This document shows positions 1 to 9,425 of a stretch of 39,749 nt of DNA, piece by piece. The notes under the pieces are model-generated. The model did no database searches, was not told the DNA's origin, and worked only from the letters and a program-made list of their open reading frames with translations. Origin of the DNA: Terriglobia bacterium (GTDB lineage Bacteria > Acidobacteriota > Terriglobia > Bryobacterales > Bryobacteraceae); the NCBI GenBank assembly GCA_003175985.1, contig PSRJ01000019.1:1-39749 (forward strand), given 5' to 3'. How positions within the stretch are numbered: the first letter of the stretch is position 1; the number at the start of each line of letters is the position of its first letter. The translations under genes and the position numbers were made by a program.

Positions 1-725
1 TAAGTGGAGGTCTGAACTTTGAACTCCTGAATCGCGTCCGGGCTGGGAATGCCGACGCCCGTGTACAAACTCGCATCGTTGGCGCTGCCGCTGTTGGCGA
101 AGTTTGTGATGTTCACGCCGTCCATCTGGAAATTGTTCTGGCCGGGGTCGTTGCCGTTCACGCTCATGTTCTGCGTGCCCTTGCCCAGTGCCGTGGCGTT
201 ATTGGCGCCGGTGTTGGTGCCGGCAGACAGCGCGATGATCTGCGTGTAGTTGCGGCTGCTGAGGGGCAACTGCGTCACCGTGCGCGTTCCGACGGTGTTG
301 CCGAGGGTGGAGGTTGCCGTTTGCAACGTCTCAACCTGCGATTCGACCGTCACCTGCTCGCTTTGCGAGCCCACCTCGAGCGTGCGGTCCAACACGGGTG
401 TTTCGGTGACGTTCACGACCACCGACGAAACCTCTGCCGTTTTGAATCCGGTCGCGGTGAACTTCACGCGATAGGATCCTGGCGGCAAGAGCGAGAATTT
501 GTAGACCCCGTCCCCTCCGGTTATCACGGTGCGAGTTTGATTGGTGTCCGTGCTCGTCAGCGTGACCGTTGCTCCGGCAACAGTACCACCGCCGATATCT
601 GTTACAGTTCCTGTCAGAGCCCCTGTACCGGCGGACTGCGCAAGTAAGTGGCTAACGAAAAGCACACATGCGGCTGCGCATAAACCGATTCTCGAAACTT
701 GGGTTCGCCAATTCGTTTTGTTCAT
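1..725 (-). CDS. TonB-dependent receptor, N-terminal part (runs off window)
   Basis: The minus-strand frame is open from an ATG at 725 to the window edge, about 241 residues, so the C-terminal part is missing. Residues 1-30 form a signal peptide ending LLAQSAG. Residues about 33-115 match a carboxypeptidase-regulatory-like domain (GALTGTVTD start, DGVYKFSLLPPGSYRVKF core). A TonB plug-like region follows from about 120 (QLPLSSRNYTQI, then NGNDPGQNNFQMDGVNI). This is the standard head of the large Oar-like outer-membrane receptors of acidobacteria, which normally exceed 1,000 residues. By family it would sit in the outer membrane and import or bind an unknown substrate. The substrate cannot be read from the sequence. 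It lies downstream of the RIFT-barrel gene on the same strand, with a 146-base gap. Confidence 0.88.
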   Translation of the reverse strand, partial: MNKTNWRTQVSRIGLCAAACVLFVSHLLAQSAGTGALTGTVTDIGGGTVAGATVTLTSTDTNQTRTVITGGDGVYKFSLLPPGSYRVKFTATGFKTAEVSSVVVNVTETPVLDRTLEVGSQSEQVTVESQVETLQTATSTLGNTVGTRTVTQLPLSSRNYTQIIALSAGTNTGANNATALGKGTQNMSVNGNDPGQNNFQMDGVNITNFANSGSANDASLYTGVGIPSPDAIQEFKVQTST

Positions 726-757
726 TTACGCCTCGCTTCTTAACGGAACAGAGCCCC

Positions 758-777
758 GGACGCGCTGGCGCGCGTCC
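758..777. other. GC-rich hairpin in intergenic gap
   Basis: A perfect 8-base stem with a 4-base loop (GGACGCGC, TGGC, GCGCGTCC) lies in the 146-base gap between the RIFT-barrel stop and the receptor start. No T-run follows on the minus strand, so it is not a classical intrinsic terminator. It could be an attenuating or mRNA-stabilising structure, or chance in GC-rich DNA. Confidence 0.3.
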
Positions 778-871
778 CCTAATCGGCTCCCGATTATATG
801 CGATCTCCGTCCCGAAGGAAATGGGTGTCGGAGATGGGCGAGATGAGCCCCACCGGCCAGCTCGCTTTTCG

Positions 872-2089
872 TTAGCGAGGCGCCGGCACTCCCGCCGCGG
901 TGTACTGTTTCGTGTCGCAGACCGCGGAGAGCGGATTCAAAACGGATGAAGGGCTGGTTGCGGCGCCGATGTGCACGGGCGGCGCTACATAGTGCTCATA
1001 CAGCGTAAGATGATGTTGCGCGCGCGGCAGCGCCGGCGCAAAGTGGAACGAAGTCTGTCCATCTCCAGCGAGTCTGATGACGTAAGTTCCAGAGGGAGAG
1101 CCGCCGGTTTCCATCACGAAAGCAATCACCTCATTGCTGTTCTGGAGGTGGGCCCATCGGATGACCTTGGATCGGTCAGCGACTCCGGTTTCGTACGGTT
1201 GTTCCTGTCCGTTCGAAGTCATGGTTACCTTCCATGCGTTCGTCCCGGAAGTCTTCACTACCTCGCTCAACTGAACCGTGTCCCCGGGGTTCCGTAAGGC
1301 CCCGTACGTCCAATGTTCGGTCCCGAAATCCCATACCCATGGCAGCGGCCCCAAAGCCAGCGGCGTGTGGAACGAAACTTCCCGCAGCCGTTTCCCGGGA
1401 TCTTCCACCGCGGCCGTCATCTTTACCCACGACTTGCTGTTCGGCATTTCGACGGTCAGCACAAACGGCACGCGGTAACTCCCGTCGATCGCAATCGTTC
1501 CCGAATAGCGAATTACCACATAGAGGGGACCGCGTTTGACGATCTCCGCCTTCAGACCATCCGCATTGGCGAGATCGTGTTCCGTCCCGGCCGCGTCCGT
1601 AACGATCAACCCGTTAGCGCCGCGGCCGATGTCCTCGCCGCGATATTTCACGGACGCGAGCAGCGGTGCGCCGCTCTTATTGAACCGCACATGGCCGACC
1701 TCAATGCCGTCGTTCTCCGTCACGGTTAAGCCCCGCACGACTGCCGCGGCCTTCACGTCGCCGCCATATTCAAGACGGTACGTCTGCGATTCCATCGGCC
1801 CGATACTGACGTTGAAGTCCGCCTCCAGCCAACGGATCGAACCATCCCGCCATCTGCTTTCGGCTGCGATCTGCGCCGGCGTCTCCATCTCGCCGTTCAT
1901 CAGCCGGGTATTCCCAAAATCCAACAGCGCGCCTTGGGGGAAAGGAATTCTTACATTGACCGGATATGACGTGCGCCGGATTCCGGCGCTTTCCTTGACG
2001 TACACATTGACAGTGCCTCGCGTTTGCGCGTAGAGTCCCGCGCTCGCCAACGCGGCGGTCACCACGGTGCACCATCTGCGCTTTCCCAT
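872..2089 (-). CDS. Secreted RIFT-barrel domain protein (YetA/PcRGLX-like N-terminus)
   Basis: 405 residues. Residues 1-21 form a signal peptide (VVTAALASAGLYAQ). Residues about 25-115 look like the RIFT-barrel domain at the N-terminus of exo-rhamnogalacturonan lyase-like proteins (PcRGLX/YetA): YPVNVRIPFPQGAL, a Q-containing segment, then the signature SRWRDGSIRWLEADF. The remainder is beta-rich and I do not recognise a catalytic domain in it. At 405 residues it is far shorter than full PcRGLX-type lyases, so lyase activity should not be assumed; binding or handling of a polysaccharide is possible. It sits between a phosphatase and a TonB-type receptor on the same strand, 48 bases after the phosphatase stop, which fits an envelope role. 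Confidence 0.65.
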   Translation of the reverse strand: MGKRRWCTVVTAALASAGLYAQTRGTVNVYVKESAGIRRTSYPVNVRIPFPQGALLDFGNTRLMNGEMETPAQIAAESRWRDGSIRWLEADFNVSIGPMESQTYRLEYGGDVKAAAVVRGLTVTENDGIEVGHVRFNKSGAPLLASVKYRGEDIGRGANGLIVTDAAGTEHDLANADGLKAEIVKRGPLYVVIRYSGTIAIDGSYRVPFVLTVEMPNSKSWVKMTAAVEDPGKRLREVSFHTPLALGPLPWVWDFGTEHWTYGALRNPGDTVQLSEVVKTSGTNAWKVTMTSNGQEQPYETGVADRSKVIRWAHLQNSNEVIAFVMETGGSPSGTYVIRLAGDGQTSFHFAPALPRAQHHLTLYEHYVAPPVHIGAATSPSSVLNPLSAVCDTKQYTAAGVPAPR

Positions 2090-2137
2090 AAAACGCAGCC
2101 TACCATCTTACGAGCCGATGCCGTACCTGAATGGGGA

Positions 2138-4033
2138 CTACGGAACGCGCGATTGCACCTGGACACTCTGAATATTGCTGGGACTGCCTTTGGAGACCAC
2201 GCGCAGAGGGTACACCCTGGTTTGCAGGTCGGGAGGCACGACGATGTTCACCTGGTAAACTCCGGCCAGGCCCGGAGTCAGCCCGGCAAATAGCGGCGTG
2301 ACAGACACGTCGCCAAGCTCCACCTGGACGGGAGTAACGACGTGAAGCAGGGGATCGGCCGGCGCGGGTTGGCCGCTGGCAATCGGACGATCTACCTGCC
2401 CCAGGCCGGTCATGTAGATGCTCAACGCCTCGCCGCCCCGCGCGGGAAATGCACTGGAAACGGCCGTTCCATTGGAGTGCAGCACACCGAAGATGGCCGG
2501 CGCCGTATCCGAAACAGCAAGCGTGGCCTCCGAGAAGCCGCTGGCAGTGGAGACGCGAAGGGTGGCGGATCCGGATGCATCCAAGGGTATCTGCGCATTG
2601 ATCTGCTGGGGCGAGGTGTAGATCAAAGGCATCAACGTCCCATTGAGAGTGACCGTGGAACCGGCAAGACTGGTGGGCCATGGCAATCCGGAAGCAAGAA
2701 CCGCGTCTGTGGCCAGTCCCTGCCCAAAAATGCTGATCAATCCTCCTGAGGCCACGGCAGTGCTAAAGGAGGCGGCGTTCACCACGGGAGGGTTGAGGGA
2801 GGGGAAGGCCAGGCTCACTCGGTCGAATTCCTTGCCAGTGCGACCGATGGCATGCACGGTAATCCTTGAGCCATCCGCTTCGACGCGGAGATAGTGGTAG
2901 TCGGATTTCTCATAGGCCAGGAAATCCATCGGAACCACGGGGTGCAGTTCGCCGCCGCCGCCGCCGGTAGTGATGTAGGTAGTCCCCGGCCCGGCCGTTA
3001 CGGGCGTGCCCGCGCGCATGGGTTTGCTGCGTTGATAGGTGTGCTCATGTCCGGTCAATACCAATTGCACACCGTGCCGCTCCAGGATGGGAACGAACTG
3101 CGTTCGCGTGGCAGCGCATAGGGGATCGTCCAGGTGGTGTGAAATCGGATAAGGGAGGTGATGAAAATAAGCAACCCGCCATTTGGCCCCCGTGCTTGCA
3201 AGATCGTTCTCCAGCCAGGCCAGCATGGCGCTGCTTAATGCGGAACTCGTCAGGAGATCGGAATCGAGCGCCACGAAATGGATGTCGCCCCAATCGAACG
3301 AGTAGTAGCGCCCGCGATCGCGGTCCGGGACCGTATCGTTGGGAACCGCCTGCAGTGCAATATACGGACCCGCCATGGGGCTTTGATACTCGTGGTTACC
3401 GGCCACGGTGAAGAACGGTACGCGGTTCATGAGAGGCCAATAATATTCAAAGTAGTTGCCGGTGAATTCCTCGAATGTGCCGTTCTCATAAGCAATGTCG
3501 CCCACGTGCAGGACCAGGTCGGGCTTTTCTGCGTTCATCTGCAACGCGATGTCCCGTTGCCCTGGCGAACCCAATCCACTGTCTCCAAAAACCAGGAACG
3601 AGAACGAACCGGGGGCGGCGGTTCGAAATTGACCCGTGACATTAGGAGTAATGTTCGAACCATCCATGAGCACTTGGTAGAAATACTGAGTGCCTGGAGC
3701 GAGACCCGTTAGGTCCGCCTGATATTGGTAAAAACTGTAACTGAGATGCAAAGCTCCCGCGGTGTCCAGAGACTGCGTCAATGAGACGGGAAAGGCGCGG
3801 ACACGCGCGGACGAAATCTGCGAAAAGCTTTGATCGTTGGAATACTGTACTACACCCGGCAGGTTCTCGCGGGCGGACCACACGATCGTGACCCTATCCG
3901 CTCTCATATTCTGCAAATAGGGGCGGTGTACCAGGGTGGCAGCCTGCGCCGCTGCAGAAAGTCCAAGCGCAGTCGCACACAGCAGGATCCAGGCGAGGCA
4001 AACCGTTCGATTCGTTTGTGAGCGGCCTTGCAT
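2138..4033 (-). CDS. Exported purple acid phosphatase-like metallophosphoesterase with TIGR03437 tail
   Basis: 631 residues from the ATG at 4033. An upstream in-frame GTG at 4066 would add 11 residues ahead of the signal peptide and is less likely. Signal peptide 1-31 (ends LSAAAQA). Residues 31-140 form a fibronectin-like N-terminal domain (VHRPYLQ, GLAPGTQYFYQVL). Residues 145-370 form a calcineurin-type metallophosphoesterase with all metal motifs: GDSG 150, GDIAY 178, GNHEY 212, HHLPY 291, GHEHTYQ 328. Residues 415-630 are the Solibacter C-terminal domain TIGR03437 (PPVVNAASF opening, GLTPGLAGVYQVNI near the end). The family hydrolyses phosphomonoesters in the periplasm or outside the cell. 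The real substrate is unknown. A 114-base gap separates it from the upstream VWFA-related gene. Confidence 0.88.
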   Translation of the reverse strand: MQGRSQTNRTVCLAWILLCATALGLSAAAQAATLVHRPYLQNMRADRVTIVWSARENLPGVVQYSNDQSFSQISSARVRAFPVSLTQSLDTAGALHLSYSFYQYQADLTGLAPGTQYFYQVLMDGSNITPNVTGQFRTAAPGSFSFLVFGDSGLGSPGQRDIALQMNAEKPDLVLHVGDIAYENGTFEEFTGNYFEYYWPLMNRVPFFTVAGNHEYQSPMAGPYIALQAVPNDTVPDRDRGRYYSFDWGDIHFVALDSDLLTSSALSSAMLAWLENDLASTGAKWRVAYFHHLPYPISHHLDDPLCAATRTQFVPILERHGVQLVLTGHEHTYQRSKPMRAGTPVTAGPGTTYITTGGGGGELHPVVPMDFLAYEKSDYHYLRVEADGSRITVHAIGRTGKEFDRVSLAFPSLNPPVVNAASFSTAVASGGLISIFGQGLATDAVLASGLPWPTSLAGSTVTLNGTLMPLIYTSPQQINAQIPLDASGSATLRVSTASGFSEATLAVSDTAPAIFGVLHSNGTAVSSAFPARGGEALSIYMTGLGQVDRPIASGQPAPADPLLHVVTPVQVELGDVSVTPLFAGLTPGLAGVYQVNIVVPPDLQTRVYPLRVVSKGSPSNIQSVQVQSRVP

Positions 4034-4147
4034 GTAGGCACACGCCGGGCGTAAGCGCAAGAACACGCCCCAGTAGATTGTATCCCCATGTCCACGCGGT
4101 GTCTATGTACCTTTGGGAGGTATAATCGGGTTCGCGCGCGGCGTGTT

Positions 4148-6217
4148 TCAGGGTAAGACGACCAGGGGGCCGCGGAGAAACTCAAACTTCTTGGCCGCCT
4201 CGTCAATGACGTTGACCTGGCAAGTGTAACGGCCAGGCTGGAGTCTGGCCAACGGCACCTGAAACTGCACCGGCAGCGTGCCCGTCCGGTCTTTGGATAA
4301 GCTGGTCAGTTGCACCGGATTGGATTCGAATGCCTTGATGCCGCGGCGGTAAAAAGTAACACTCGCCAGCACCAACGGCTTCTTGGTTTCCGGCTTTTGC
4401 GCCGGATCATAGATTTCGAAGTAGACGTAAAGGCTCTGTTTCTTGCTGAGCGTGCGCGTGATGCTAGGCACCAGCTTCTGGCCTTCGGAGACGAGCGGAT
4501 GATTGACGAGCAGTTTCTGGTTGGCGCCCGATCCGATGGCGGCTGAAACGGGCTCGCGCTGTCCGCTCCACACCACGGAGCTGACGCGCAACCCGCTCTG
4601 TTCCACGTTGATGTTGGGAACGGTGAAACCGGTTTCGAACGTTCCCATCTTGCCGCTCTGATTTTCGCGGGCCAGAAACTTCAGGCGGTACTGGCCGGGT
4701 GTGAGTGTGAAGCCGGTGTCGTATTGGATATTCCGGCTGCCCAACTGAGCCGCGTCGCCTTCGCCCAGGCGCACGCGGATGGTATCGCGGACATTGGCGG
4801 CGATGCGGCCGCGAAGGTCGAGCACCTGGCCGATGAAATCGAACTCAGTCGTATCGGCGCCGCCCCGCCGCGCGGTGGAGATTTCCGAGCCCGGTATTTT
4901 GACTGCCACCGGAACAAAGAACCGGTCCCGCACCAGCCGGAAATAGTTGATCTCTAGCGCTAGAGGCAGATCGGTGACCGGGTCGCCCAACAGCAGCGCT
5001 TCTTGAAGCTGCTTCTCTTTATCGGATGAGGTAAATTTGCCAAACTCCTTGGCAGCGTAATAGCCGGGCCGATATTCGAGCTGCGCCTGATATTGCTTGG
5101 AGACGCTGACCTGGATTCGCCGGTAGCGTCCGTCCGTTGCCGTTTCGGCCGGGTAATAGCCGATCACATAATAGCTGTCGAGATCCTCCTGGGCCTGTTG
5201 GATGCCGGCACTCAGATCGTTGTTATCCAGCAGCGCCTTGCCGCCGGTATCCTCGGCGAGCGTAAACAGCGTTTCCTGCTGATCGTTGAACTTGGTTTTC
5301 TGCTTGGTGATGGCTTGTCCGGTAAAGACCGCCGTGCCGCGAGGGGCCGCTTTGCTGGCATCTCCACCGGGCGCCAGCGCCACCAGGCCGCGCGCATCCA
5401 CGGGGTAGAACGAGACGTTGGCGCGGATGGCCGCATTAATGGCCGACTCTAATTGCGAGTGGTTTTCGACGCCGGTCTTCGGAATGCCGCTCGAAAAATA
5501 GACCAGCGCCTTCTTCTCGGGAAGCGCGGAGAGCATGCGCACCGCCGTTTCCAATGCGATCAGCTTGCGATCGGTATTGAATATGTTGAACTCCGTCTCA
5601 TCGGCGGCAAACGCGGCGCCGGTATACTCGGCGCTGTCTGCGTCTCCCGTATCGGCCTCGATGGAGAGCTCGCTCGAGTCACCGATCCGGAAGCTTTTGA
5701 TCACTTCGGTAAGGCGGTCCCGGTCATCGGTGAAGTCCTGCGCTACCTGAACACCCGACGCCAGAGTCATGATGGCTACCAGATCGGCGGGGGTCATCTG
5801 CTCGGTGAGGAATTTCAAGGCAGCTTGTTGCGCGCGAATCTGTTCCTGCGGCTGCATGGACGAAAAATCGAAGAACAAAACCAGAAGGCGCTTATCCCGG
5901 TATTTGACCTTGCCGGGGGCATCGGCCGTAATCGCGTTGGCGCGCGCGGCCGTCACAGTGGGTCTGGGCTGGACTGTGGCCGCCGGAGCCGCAGCCTCGA
6001 TGCGTTGAAAATCGAAGATGCCAATCTGCTGCGGCTTCCCGTTTTCGAGAACGGTGAAGTCCTCCTTCTTCAGATTCTCTACAGCCTTGCCGCCTTTGCC
6101 GCGCACGAACACATCCACGATCACCAGGTTTGTAGTGGTTTTGAACGTGGCCGGGCTATCGGCTTGTTGAGCGGTGAGCGAAAGGGAGATCAACAGAACG
6201 GGCGCGAGTTTACGCAT
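4148..6217 (-). CDS. VWFA-related Acidobacterial domain protein (TIGR03436), exported
   Basis: 689 residues. Signal peptide about 1-17. Residues 25-75 carry the family opening (TTTNLVIVDVFVRGKGGKAV, then KKEDFTVLENGKPQ). A von Willebrand A-like domain spans about 105-290, with D117-F-S119 in the metal-site position after LLVLFFD and a later KALVYFSSG strand. The canonical DxSxS motif is incomplete: position 121 is Met. Residues about 300-380 continue the acidobacterial domain (YYVIGYYPAETATDGRYR). The last 300 residues are beta-rich and unassigned, making it longer than the usual roughly 300-residue family member. A good AGGAG ribosome site precedes the ATG. The start lies 12 bases after the stop of the upstream receptor, so the two are probably one operon. 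Function in this family is unknown; protein binding at the envelope is the general expectation. Confidence 0.88.
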   Translation of the reverse strand: MRKLAPVLLISLSLTAQQADSPATFKTTTNLVIVDVFVRGKGGKAVENLKKEDFTVLENGKPQQIGIFDFQRIEAAAPAATVQPRPTVTAARANAITADAPGKVKYRDKRLLVLFFDFSSMQPQEQIRAQQAALKFLTEQMTPADLVAIMTLASGVQVAQDFTDDRDRLTEVIKSFRIGDSSELSIEADTGDADSAEYTGAAFAADETEFNIFNTDRKLIALETAVRMLSALPEKKALVYFSSGIPKTGVENHSQLESAINAAIRANVSFYPVDARGLVALAPGGDASKAAPRGTAVFTGQAITKQKTKFNDQQETLFTLAEDTGGKALLDNNDLSAGIQQAQEDLDSYYVIGYYPAETATDGRYRRIQVSVSKQYQAQLEYRPGYYAAKEFGKFTSSDKEKQLQEALLLGDPVTDLPLALEINYFRLVRDRFFVPVAVKIPGSEISTARRGGADTTEFDFIGQVLDLRGRIAANVRDTIRVRLGEGDAAQLGSRNIQYDTGFTLTPGQYRLKFLARENQSGKMGTFETGFTVPNINVEQSGLRVSSVVWSGQREPVSAAIGSGANQKLLVNHPLVSEGQKLVPSITRTLSKKQSLYVYFEIYDPAQKPETKKPLVLASVTFYRRGIKAFESNPVQLTSLSKDRTGTLPVQFQVPLARLQPGRYTCQVNVIDEAAKKFEFLRGPLVVLP

Positions 6218-6229
6218 GACGGACTCCTG

Positions 6230-9200
6230 CTAAAACTTGTAGCGCATGGTCGCTTTGAACGAGCGCATAGGCTGGACAGCAATGGGAAGGCCGAAATTCA
6301 GGGCATTCAGCACGGTGCCCAGATTGGTAAATACCGGGGTGTTGCTCATGTTCGTGCCGTCCAGGCGAAACTCCAAACGCTCACGTTCGGAAACGTGGAA
6401 AGAGCGGGAGAGGGAAAGATTGAGAGAGAAACGCGAGGGGCCGGGGATGGTGTTTCGTCCGGCATTGCCGAAACGGCCGAAGGGCGGCAGGGCGAAGGCC
6501 GCTTTATCGAAATATCCGAAGCCGCTTCCAACGTCGAGGCCGGTCGCATCGGCGCGGCTGGTGCCCAGGTTCCCGCTGCCGCTGGCATCGGCCAGGTTGG
6601 CCAGAATGCGTGCTGTCAAGGGCTGGCCGCTGGAAGCGGTGATGTTCCCCGCGAGCCGCCATCCCTGGAAAATGCGGCCCGCCGGGCCTCCCGCGCCCAC
6701 CAGCGATCCGCGGCCCAATGGGGATTGCGCCGTAAGCCCAAGTGTGAGTGCGTGGCGTTGATCGAAACTCGAAAGCCCGCGCTCCCCGCGCAAATTCTTA
6801 TCATCCTGCGCCACGACCGTGTATCCGCCGCCGAGCGTCGACGCATTGTCGATCGATTTGGAGAGCGTGTACAACGCGTTCACGGAGAATCCCTTCTTGA
6901 GGCGGCGGGTGAGGCGCACCTGCCCGGCATGAAAGATCGAGTTGCCGTCGGAAGTCTCGTAAGTAAATCCCACGGCGTTGCCGATCAGACGGCGGTCTTC
7001 CGAGGTGAGCGGCGAACCGGGCAACGCCCGGTTGGGCAGCCGCTGAATATCCAGCCGCGTGCCTTTCGTGCCCAGGTAGGCGACCTCGAGAACCAGCGTC
7101 TTGCTCAGATTCTGTTCAATGGTGAAGTTCCACGTCTGGGCATAAGCCGGCCGGTAAGCCCGGTCTATGGCGATACTATTGTTGATCGTCTTGCTCGATC
7201 CGCGGGTGAAGCCGTTACTGATCCGTAAAGGGTAGTCCAGAGTGGTCAGCAGCGTCGTGGTTTGCGCGAACGGAGGCTGGGAAGCCAACTTACCCGGCAA
7301 TTCGGTGTAAATCGAACCGTTGTAGAAGATGCTGTATCCCGCCCGGATTATCAGGTGCTTTTTTGGTAAGGGCCGCCAGGCAATGGCGGCGCGCGGTGAA
7401 AAGTCTTTCGGATCGGAGTCGATGAGGGCTCTCGGAAACGCGCCTGAGAAGGGACCCTTCTGTCCGGCGATTACGGACGCTGCCCCGGTAATGCCAGAGG
7501 CAAGGTCGAGGTTCGACATTCGATCGTACTTTTCTGTAAATGGAGCGAAGTACTCGTAACGCAGCCCGGCGTTGATGGTGAAATTGGGCCGCATGTGCCA
7601 ATCATCCGCGATGTAGGCGCTATAGGCGGAACCGCGGAAGTAGTTGCTGGCGCTGCCATAACGAATCTTGCTGGAATGCGGGAAGCCGAACAGAAAGTCG
7701 GCGAAATCAAATCCTGTGCCGGGTTGGGGAACCAGGTTGCTGTCAAAGCCACTGGTCAGCAGCCCGCTGAAGATGAGGTTGCCGCGGCCATTGCTGTCGG
7801 TGATGCGATTCAATTGCATGCGCCGGTATTCGCCGCCAAAAGTCAGGTTGTGGGGACCGCGCACCATGGTCACTCCATCCCGGATGGCCGAGGTCTGGTC
7901 GCGCCGCAAGAAGGGGCTTCCGTCCAGCATGTCTCCAAAATTGGTGAAGTTGAGGTTCGGCGGGCCGAAGTTAATCGGATCGGGCGACGTCCCCTGAATG
8001 CCCAGCGCCGCGGCCACATTGGAGCCAAACGCAAAGTAGGGAACATAGTTATTGCGGTTGCGGCTAAACGCAAAGCGCAGCGAGTTGAGCGTCCTGGATC
8101 CGAAATTGTGAGTCCAACCAACTTCCGTCTGCCAGCCCAGGCCGTCCAGTTTGTCGCGAAATCCGTAGAGCTGTGACTGGCTACCGTTGCTGCTCTGCAA
8201 ATTGACATTGAAGGTGAACCGGTTCCGGGCGGAGAGGGTGTGGTTGAGCTTCGCCGAAAAATCGTTGGAGTTTTGCGGCACGGCGGTCACGATCTGGTAG
8301 TTCTGGACCGCGCCCGGAAGGTTTGGCTGCGGGATGTAGGAGAGCAGCTTGCGGGCGGCAGAGTCGATCCGGAACTGGGGGACGAGATTATCGTCGAGCG
8401 GCAGGTGGCTGATGGGATCGTAAAGCACTACCGAACCCACCGCCGTCGGTTTGGAGAAATCGCCGTTCCGCTCAGCGAGCGTCGGCACGGTATCGGTGTT
8501 GCTATACGGCGTTTTGCTGCGAGTGCCCGTGAAATTCACGAAGAAGAAAGTCTGATTGCTGTGGATCAGGCGCGGCAGAGTCAGTGGACCGCCCACGGCA
8601 AATCCGAAGCGGCTCTGCGCGTATCCAGCCTTGGGGATAGGTTGGCCGCTGAGCGAGTAAGGAGTGGCATCGAACTCGGAGTTGCGGAAGCCATAGAAGA
8701 GAGTGCCGCGCACCTGGTTGTCCTGCTTCTTTCCAGTTCCGAAGCTGGCGATTGTCTGTCTTTTTCGTGCACGCTTAGCGGCCTTCCTGGCGCGCTTGCC
8801 CCCGCCGCCGCCGGCTTTCGCGCTTTTATCCTTCTTGGGTTTAACGGGCCGTAAGTCATTGTCCGCCTGGTCGAAAAAATCCTCTTGTTGGGCGGCTTGC
8901 AGGCCTCCGCTGAGGCTGCCGTTCACAAGGAAGGCTTCGTTGAGGTCGGAAGCCGGCGCCATTTCGGCGATGACGGGAGCGGATGCGGTCTGCAGGTCTT
9001 GCTCAATTTGAGATTGATCGTCGGTCTGCACATTGACGGTAAGGGTCTGAAAGGCGCCCGTCCCGGCTGCCGGGGATTCGGGAATGCTGGCGGCCTCCAG
9101 TTCCAGATCGAAATCGGCGACTGTCACGCCATCCACGAGTCCCAACTCCTGGTGCAGCGTGGTAAACCCGAACATTTCCACCTGGAAGATCCATTTGCCG

Positions 9201-9391
9201 CGTCCGAGATTATCGAAGGTATACCGGCCCGTCTCGTCCGTCGTGGTAACCAGCTTCCGATCTTCCAGGGATGCGGTGACCGAAGCACCCGGAATCGGCT
9301 TCCGTCCGGACCGGACGAAACCATAGTGTTCGGCATGGAGTAAGGCACAAGCCAGGAGGAAGGGAATCGTGCAGCCAACGATCCGAGCCAC
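6230..9391 (-). CDS. Oar-like TonB-dependent receptor with basic low-complexity insert
   Basis: 1053 residues. The start is a GTG at 9391, supported by AGGGAG nine bases upstream. Signal peptide 1-20. Carboxypeptidase-regulatory-like domain about 22-100 (GASVTASLEDRK, ETGRYTFDNLGRGKW). Residues 150-170 (LNEAFLVNGSLSGGL) replace a conventional plug opening. Residues 184-211 are an unusual K/R/G-rich tract including a run of five glycines. From about 240 to the end is a long beta-barrel with repeated acidobacterial receptor motifs (FFFVNFTGTRS, DDWHMRPNFTINAGLRYEYF) ending in the aromatic MRYKF expected for outer-membrane insertion. Ligand unknown. It is followed 12 bases later by the VWFA-related gene, suggesting a receptor plus partner operon. 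Confidence 0.92.
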   Translation of the reverse strand: MARIVGCTIPFLLACALLHAEHYGFVRSGRKPIPGASVTASLEDRKLVTTTDETGRYTFDNLGRGKWIFQVEMFGFTTLHQELGLVDGVTVADFDLELEAASIPESPAAGTGAFQTLTVNVQTDDQSQIEQDLQTASAPVIAEMAPASDLNEAFLVNGSLSGGLQAAQQEDFFDQADNDLRPVKPKKDKSAKAGGGGGKRARKAAKRARKRQTIASFGTGKKQDNQVRGTLFYGFRNSEFDATPYSLSGQPIPKAGYAQSRFGFAVGGPLTLPRLIHSNQTFFFVNFTGTRSKTPYSNTDTVPTLAERNGDFSKPTAVGSVVLYDPISHLPLDDNLVPQFRIDSAARKLLSYIPQPNLPGAVQNYQIVTAVPQNSNDFSAKLNHTLSARNRFTFNVNLQSSNGSQSQLYGFRDKLDGLGWQTEVGWTHNFGSRTLNSLRFAFSRNRNNYVPYFAFGSNVAAALGIQGTSPDPINFGPPNLNFTNFGDMLDGSPFLRRDQTSAIRDGVTMVRGPHNLTFGGEYRRMQLNRITDSNGRGNLIFSGLLTSGFDSNLVPQPGTGFDFADFLFGFPHSSKIRYGSASNYFRGSAYSAYIADDWHMRPNFTINAGLRYEYFAPFTEKYDRMSNLDLASGITGAASVIAGQKGPFSGAFPRALIDSDPKDFSPRAAIAWRPLPKKHLIIRAGYSIFYNGSIYTELPGKLASQPPFAQTTTLLTTLDYPLRISNGFTRGSSKTINNSIAIDRAYRPAYAQTWNFTIEQNLSKTLVLEVAYLGTKGTRLDIQRLPNRALPGSPLTSEDRRLIGNAVGFTYETSDGNSIFHAGQVRLTRRLKKGFSVNALYTLSKSIDNASTLGGGYTVVAQDDKNLRGERGLSSFDQRHALTLGLTAQSPLGRGSLVGAGGPAGRIFQGWRLAGNITASSGQPLTARILANLADASGSGNLGTSRADATGLDVGSGFGYFDKAAFALPPFGRFGNAGRNTIPGPSRFSLNLSLSRSFHVSERERLEFRLDGTNMSNTPVFTNLGTVLNALNFGLPIAVQPMRSFKATMRYKF

Positions 9392-9425
9392 GGGCGAGGT
9401 CTCCCTATGTAAAAGTGGTGAAGCA

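Noticed and set aside
4121-4126. Perfect TATAAT on the plus strand
   Set aside because: It points into the antisense of the VWFA-related gene end, has no -35 at 16-18 bases and no gene downstream, so I treat it as chance.
5453-7228. 591-codon plus-strand ORF antisense to the VWFA-related and receptor genes
   Set aside because: It crosses the junction of two well-recognised minus-strand genes, is rich in Arg/Gly without domain patterns, and is explained by high GC codon bias.
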